Assembly (NCBI RefSeq): GCF_001482405.1
Contig: NZ_LPXO01000016.1
Span: 1 to 64,000 of the forward strand
Length of the DNA stretch: 64,000 nucleotides
Source: Pseudoponticoccus marisrubri
GTDB taxonomy: Bacteria; Pseudomonadota; Alphaproteobacteria; Rhodobacterales; Rhodobacteraceae
Direction: 5' to 3'
Within the stretch, counting starts at the first letter, position 1; each line of letters starts with the position of its first letter. A program made the translations under genes and the position numbers. Positions 61,559 through 64,000 of the stretch are shown piece by piece. The notes beneath the pieces are model-generated. The model worked only from the letters and a program-made list of their open reading frames with translations, had not been told where the DNA came from and made no database searches.

Positions 61559-62031
61559 GTCGTTCCTTTCAGGGCCGCGCATCCGGCCTCGTCCAAGATC
61601 ATGTCGGTGGCGCCGCGGGCCGCGGCAAAACCCAGCCGGTCGTAGAAGCGGCGCGCCGCGGGCGTGCGGTCATAGACCTGCAGCCGCAGGTAGACCGCGC
61701 CCCAGGCCTTGGCGGCATCGGCGAAGGCCGCGCCCAGCAGGCGCCGGCCCAGCCCCGTGCCGCGCGCCTCGGGCGCGACCCAGAGGTCGGAGACATAGAG
61801 CCCCGCGCCGCCCCGCAGCGTCGAGAAGGCCGGCGAGTAAAGCGCCAGCCCCGCCAGCGCCCCCTCGCCCGCGATCTGCGCGCGGAAGGCCGGGGTCGAG
61901 CCCCAGCCGGCCCGGGCCAGCGTCGCGGCGTCCACCCGGTAGGCATCGCCCAGATCGACCGCCAGCCGCCGCAGCCCCTCCTGCAACGCCGCCGCGTCCG
62001 CCTCTTGCGCGATACGGATCGTGCTGTCCAT
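61555..62031 (-). CDS. GNAT-family N-acetyltransferase
   Basis: This 158-residue acetyltransferase has the acetyl-CoA loop LWVAPEARGTGLGRRLLGAA near residue 85 and the YDRTPAARRFYDRLGF segment near the end, both standard GNAT. The acceptor is not known. It lies between a BKACE gene (one-base overlap) and the deacetylase gene (four-base overlap). An amine or amino acid of the same pathway is the likely acceptor; regulation or detoxification of an intermediate is a plausible purpose. Confidence 0.88.
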   Translation of the reverse strand: MDSTIRIAQEADAAALQEGLRRLAVDLGDAYRVDAATLARAGWGSTPAFRAQIAGEGALAGLALYSPAFSTLRGGAGLYVSDLWVAPEARGTGLGRRLLGAAFADAAKAWGAVYLRLQVYDRTPAARRFYDRLGFAAARGATDMILDEAGCAALKGTT

Positions 62032-62957
62032 CAGATCGCCGTCCTGTCTGCCCCTTTCAGGCCCAGCATCGCGCGCGCCTCGTCGGGGGTGGCGACAGTG
62101 CGGCCCAGCTCCTCGACGATGCGGCGGATCTTGGCGACCTGCTCGGCATTGGAGCGCGCCAGCGTGCCGCGCGCGATGGTCAGGCTGTCCTCCAGCCCGA
62201 CGCGCACATGCCCGCCCAGCGTCGCCGCCATGGTGGTCAGCGGCACCTGGTGACGCCCGGCGGCCAGCACCGAGAAGGCGTAATTCTCGCCGAACAGCCG
62301 GTCGGCCATGCGCTTCATGTGCATCAGGTTCTCAGGGTCGGCCCCGATGCCGCCCAGCACGCCAAGGACGAACTGGATGAAGAGCGGCCCCTCGACCAGC
62401 CCGCGATCCACGAAATGGCGCAGCATGTAGAGATGGCCGACCTCGTAGCACTCGAACTCGAAGCGCGCGCCGCGGTCCTGCCCCATCTCGGTCAGCACGC
62501 GGGCGATGTCGCGCGGGGTGTTCTTGAAGACGAGGTCGTCCGAGCCTTCGAGGAAGGGCCTTTCCCAGTCGTGTTTCCAGTCGGTGATCCGCGCGGCGGC
62601 CGGGTAGAGCGCGAAATTCATCGTGCCCATGTTCAGGCTGCACATCTCGGGCTCGGCACGCTTGGGCGCGGCCAGACGCTCCTCAAGCGACATGACCGCG
62701 CTGCCGCCGGTGGTCAGGTTCAGCACCGCGCCGGTGGCCTGTTTCAGCCGCGGCAGGTAGGCCATGTAGTGCTCGGGCGCGGCCGAGGGGCGGCCATCGG
62801 CGGGATCGCGCGCGTGCAGGTGCAGGATCGCCGCGCCGGCCTCGGCGGCCGCCAGCGCCTGCTCGGCGATCTGGTCGGGCGTGACCGGCAGGTAGGGCGA
62901 CATGGAGGGCGTGTGGATCGAGCCGGTGACCGCGCAGGTGATGACAATGGGCGACAT
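62031..62957 (-). CDS. BKACE family (DUF849) beta-keto acid cleavage enzyme
   Basis: This 308-residue TIM-barrel enzyme transfers acetyl-CoA-derived units to beta-keto acids, yielding acetoacetate and a new CoA ester. Signatures are VITCAVTGSIHTPSMSPYLP at the start, the zinc/substrate motif AAILHLHARDPADGRPSAAP, and the C-terminal LGGHVRVGLEDSLTIARGTL. The exact beta-keto acid differs between family members (3-keto-5-aminohexanoate, dehydrocarnitine and others). Its presence implies that the pathway passes through a beta-keto acid. Confidence 0.93.
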   Translation of the reverse strand: MSPIVITCAVTGSIHTPSMSPYLPVTPDQIAEQALAAAEAGAAILHLHARDPADGRPSAAPEHYMAYLPRLKQATGAVLNLTTGGSAVMSLEERLAAPKRAEPEMCSLNMGTMNFALYPAAARITDWKHDWERPFLEGSDDLVFKNTPRDIARVLTEMGQDRGARFEFECYEVGHLYMLRHFVDRGLVEGPLFIQFVLGVLGGIGADPENLMHMKRMADRLFGENYAFSVLAAGRHQVPLTTMAATLGGHVRVGLEDSLTIARGTLARSNAEQVAKIRRIVEELGRTVATPDEARAMLGLKGADRTAI

Positions 62958-62961
62958 CTTC

Positions 62962-64000
62962 TCACGCCCCTTCCAGCGCGGGCATGTCCGCCATGAAACC
63001 CGCCAGCGCGCTCTCCAGCCCGGTCATGATCTCGTCCAGATGCGCCTCGGTCGCGACCAGCGGCGGGCAGACCAGCACGTGATCGCCCGCCACGCCGTCG
63101 CGGGTGCGCCGCGAATAGACGATCAACCCCACCTCATAGGCGCGGTCGACGATCGCCTGGTGGGCGTTGAACGCGGGCGGCAGCGGTGCCCTGGTCTCGC
63201 GGTCGGCCATCAGCTCGAAGGCGGTCAGCAGGCCCTTGCCGCGCACGTCGCCGATGATCTCGAAGCGCGCCATCAGCGCGCGCAGCCGGTTCATCAGGGC
63301 CGCGCCCATGCGGGCGGCATTGTCGCACAGGCCCTCGCGCTCGATCACCTCGAGCACGCCCAGCCCCGCGGCGCAGGCCAGCGGGTTGCCGGCATAGGTG
63401 AAACCATGCGCGAAACCGCCCGCGTCCAGCACGGGCTCGACCAGCGTGGAATCGGCCACCATGGCGCCCAGCGGCGCATAGCCCGAGCCCAGCCCCTTGG
63501 ACATGACCACGATGTCGGGGCGGCAGGCCCAGTGATCGCTGCCCAGGAAGGCGCCGGTGCGCCCCGCCCCGGTCATCACCTCGTCCATGATGAGCAGCAC
63601 GCCGTGGCGATCGCAGATGGCGCGCACCGCCTCCATGTAGCCTGCCGGCGGCACCAGCGCCCCGGTCGAGGCACCGCCCACCGGCTCCAGCAGGAAGGCC
63701 AGCACCGTGCCCGGCCCCTCCGCCAGGATCTGGGTCTCGAGCAGGTCGGCATAGTGCTGCCCGGTGGCGGGGTCCTCGGGGTCCAGCCCGTCGAGATAGG
63801 CGCGCGGCGCGGCGACCTTGGGCATCTCGCGCATCATGGGCGAGAAGGGCTCGGTCAGCGGCGCATAGGAGGTGACGGCCAGCGCGCCCAGCGTGCAGCC
63901 GTGATAGGACGGCGCGCGGGTGATGACCTTCCACCGCGTGCCCTGCCCGGTGGCCAGCGCGTATTGCCGGGCCAGCTTGAGGCCACTTTCCACCGCTTCG
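62962..64000 (-). CDS. Class III PLP aminotransferase, N-terminus outside the window
   Basis: This is the C-terminal part, at least 343 residues, of an omega-amino-acid/amine aminotransferase running off the right edge. It has APSYHGCTLGALAVTSY, the PLP Asp in VLLIMDEVMTGAGRTGAF and the Schiff-base Lys in DIVVMSKGLGSGYAPLGAMV, then the conserved FTYAGNPLACAAGLGVLEVI. It removes amino groups from omega-amino acids or amines onto pyruvate or 2-oxoglutarate. It is four bases upstream of the BKACE gene in the same operon. Confidence 0.9.
   Translation of the reverse strand, partial: EAVESGLKLARQYALATGQGTRWKVITRAPSYHGCTLGALAVTSYAPLTEPFSPMMREMPKVAAPRAYLDGLDPEDPATGQHYADLLETQILAEGPGTVLAFLLEPVGGASTGALVPPAGYMEAVRAICDRHGVLLIMDEVMTGAGRTGAFLGSDHWACRPDIVVMSKGLGSGYAPLGAMVADSTLVEPVLDAGGFAHGFTYAGNPLACAAGLGVLEVIEREGLCDNAARMGAALMNRLRALMARFEIIGDVRGKGLLTAFELMADRETRAPLPPAFNAHQAIVDRAYEVGLIVYSRRTRDGVAGDHVLVCPPLVATEAHLDEIMTGLESALAGFMADMPALEGA

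Noticed and set aside
1-64000. CRISPR arrays, insertion sequences, phage genes, rRNA or tRNA genes
   Set aside because: No spaced identical repeats, transposase or integrase ORFs, terminal inverted repeats, or conserved RNA gene sequences were recognised by reading the window. Without a search tool a short tRNA could be missed.

Overview
The window looks like chromosomal DNA of a Rhodobacteraceae (Roseobacter-group) alphaproteobacterium. The evidence is very high G+C, the gene content and order of the division and cell-wall (dcw) cluster, short DUF2484-type membrane proteins inside that cluster, an ectABC-ask ectoine operon, and alphaproteobacterial cell-cycle DNA motifs. No rRNA, tRNA, CRISPR array, insertion sequence or prophage was seen.

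Left part, 1-14.8 kb. A partial Gfo/Idh/MocA oxidoreductase is followed by a divergent unit. On the minus strand lie a P-loop kinase, an inositol-monophosphatase-like phosphatase, a LacI regulator and a TauE-type exporter. On the plus strand lies a complete Dpp/Opp-type ABC importer. Both arms start from one LacI-type palindrome at 3556-3579. Next come a small unknown ORF, a winged-helix/alpha-beta-hydrolase fusion regulator, an aminopeptidase P, a DUF427 protein, an SH3b-repeat protein and a transglutaminase-like protein.

Middle part, 14.9-24.3 kb. ectA-ectB-ectC-ask (minus strand) makes the osmolyte ectoine, with its own aspartate kinase and a divergent MarR/EctR regulator. It is followed by a ClC chloride channel, a GlcD-type FAD oxidase, and a TetR regulator divergent from two small membrane proteins.

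Cell-envelope part, 24.3-51.6 kb, almost all on the minus strand. In transcription order: mraZ, rsmH, ftsL, ftsI, murE, murF, mraY, murD, ftsW, murG, murC, two small membrane proteins, murB, ddl, ftsQ, ftsA, ftsZ, lpxC, bamD, recN. Two places break the standard order. A plus-strand HI0933-type flavoprotein and an orphan Phd-type antitoxin sit between murD and ftsW. An RTX calcium-binding-repeat protein sits between ftsA and ftsZ. A textbook CtrA box lies upstream of ddl-ftsQ-ftsA. The 0.9-kb region upstream of mraZ carries an unusual array of MraZ-like boxes, a perfect DnaA box, clustered GANTC (CcrM) sites and a perfect 15-bp stem-loop in the mraZ leader.

Right part, 52.5-64 kb. A MaoC/phosphate-acyltransferase fusion and acetate kinase form a plus-strand pair. 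Then comes a long minus-strand catabolic operon that enters from beyond the window: class III aminotransferase, BKACE (DUF849), GNAT acetyltransferase, HDAC-family deacetylase, FAD amine/amino-acid oxidase, RidA, a three-subunit molybdenum hydroxylase and a MoaD/ThiS-like protein. Its substrate cannot be read from sequence; a nitrogen-containing (amine, polyamine or N-heterocycle) compound is the most economical guess.
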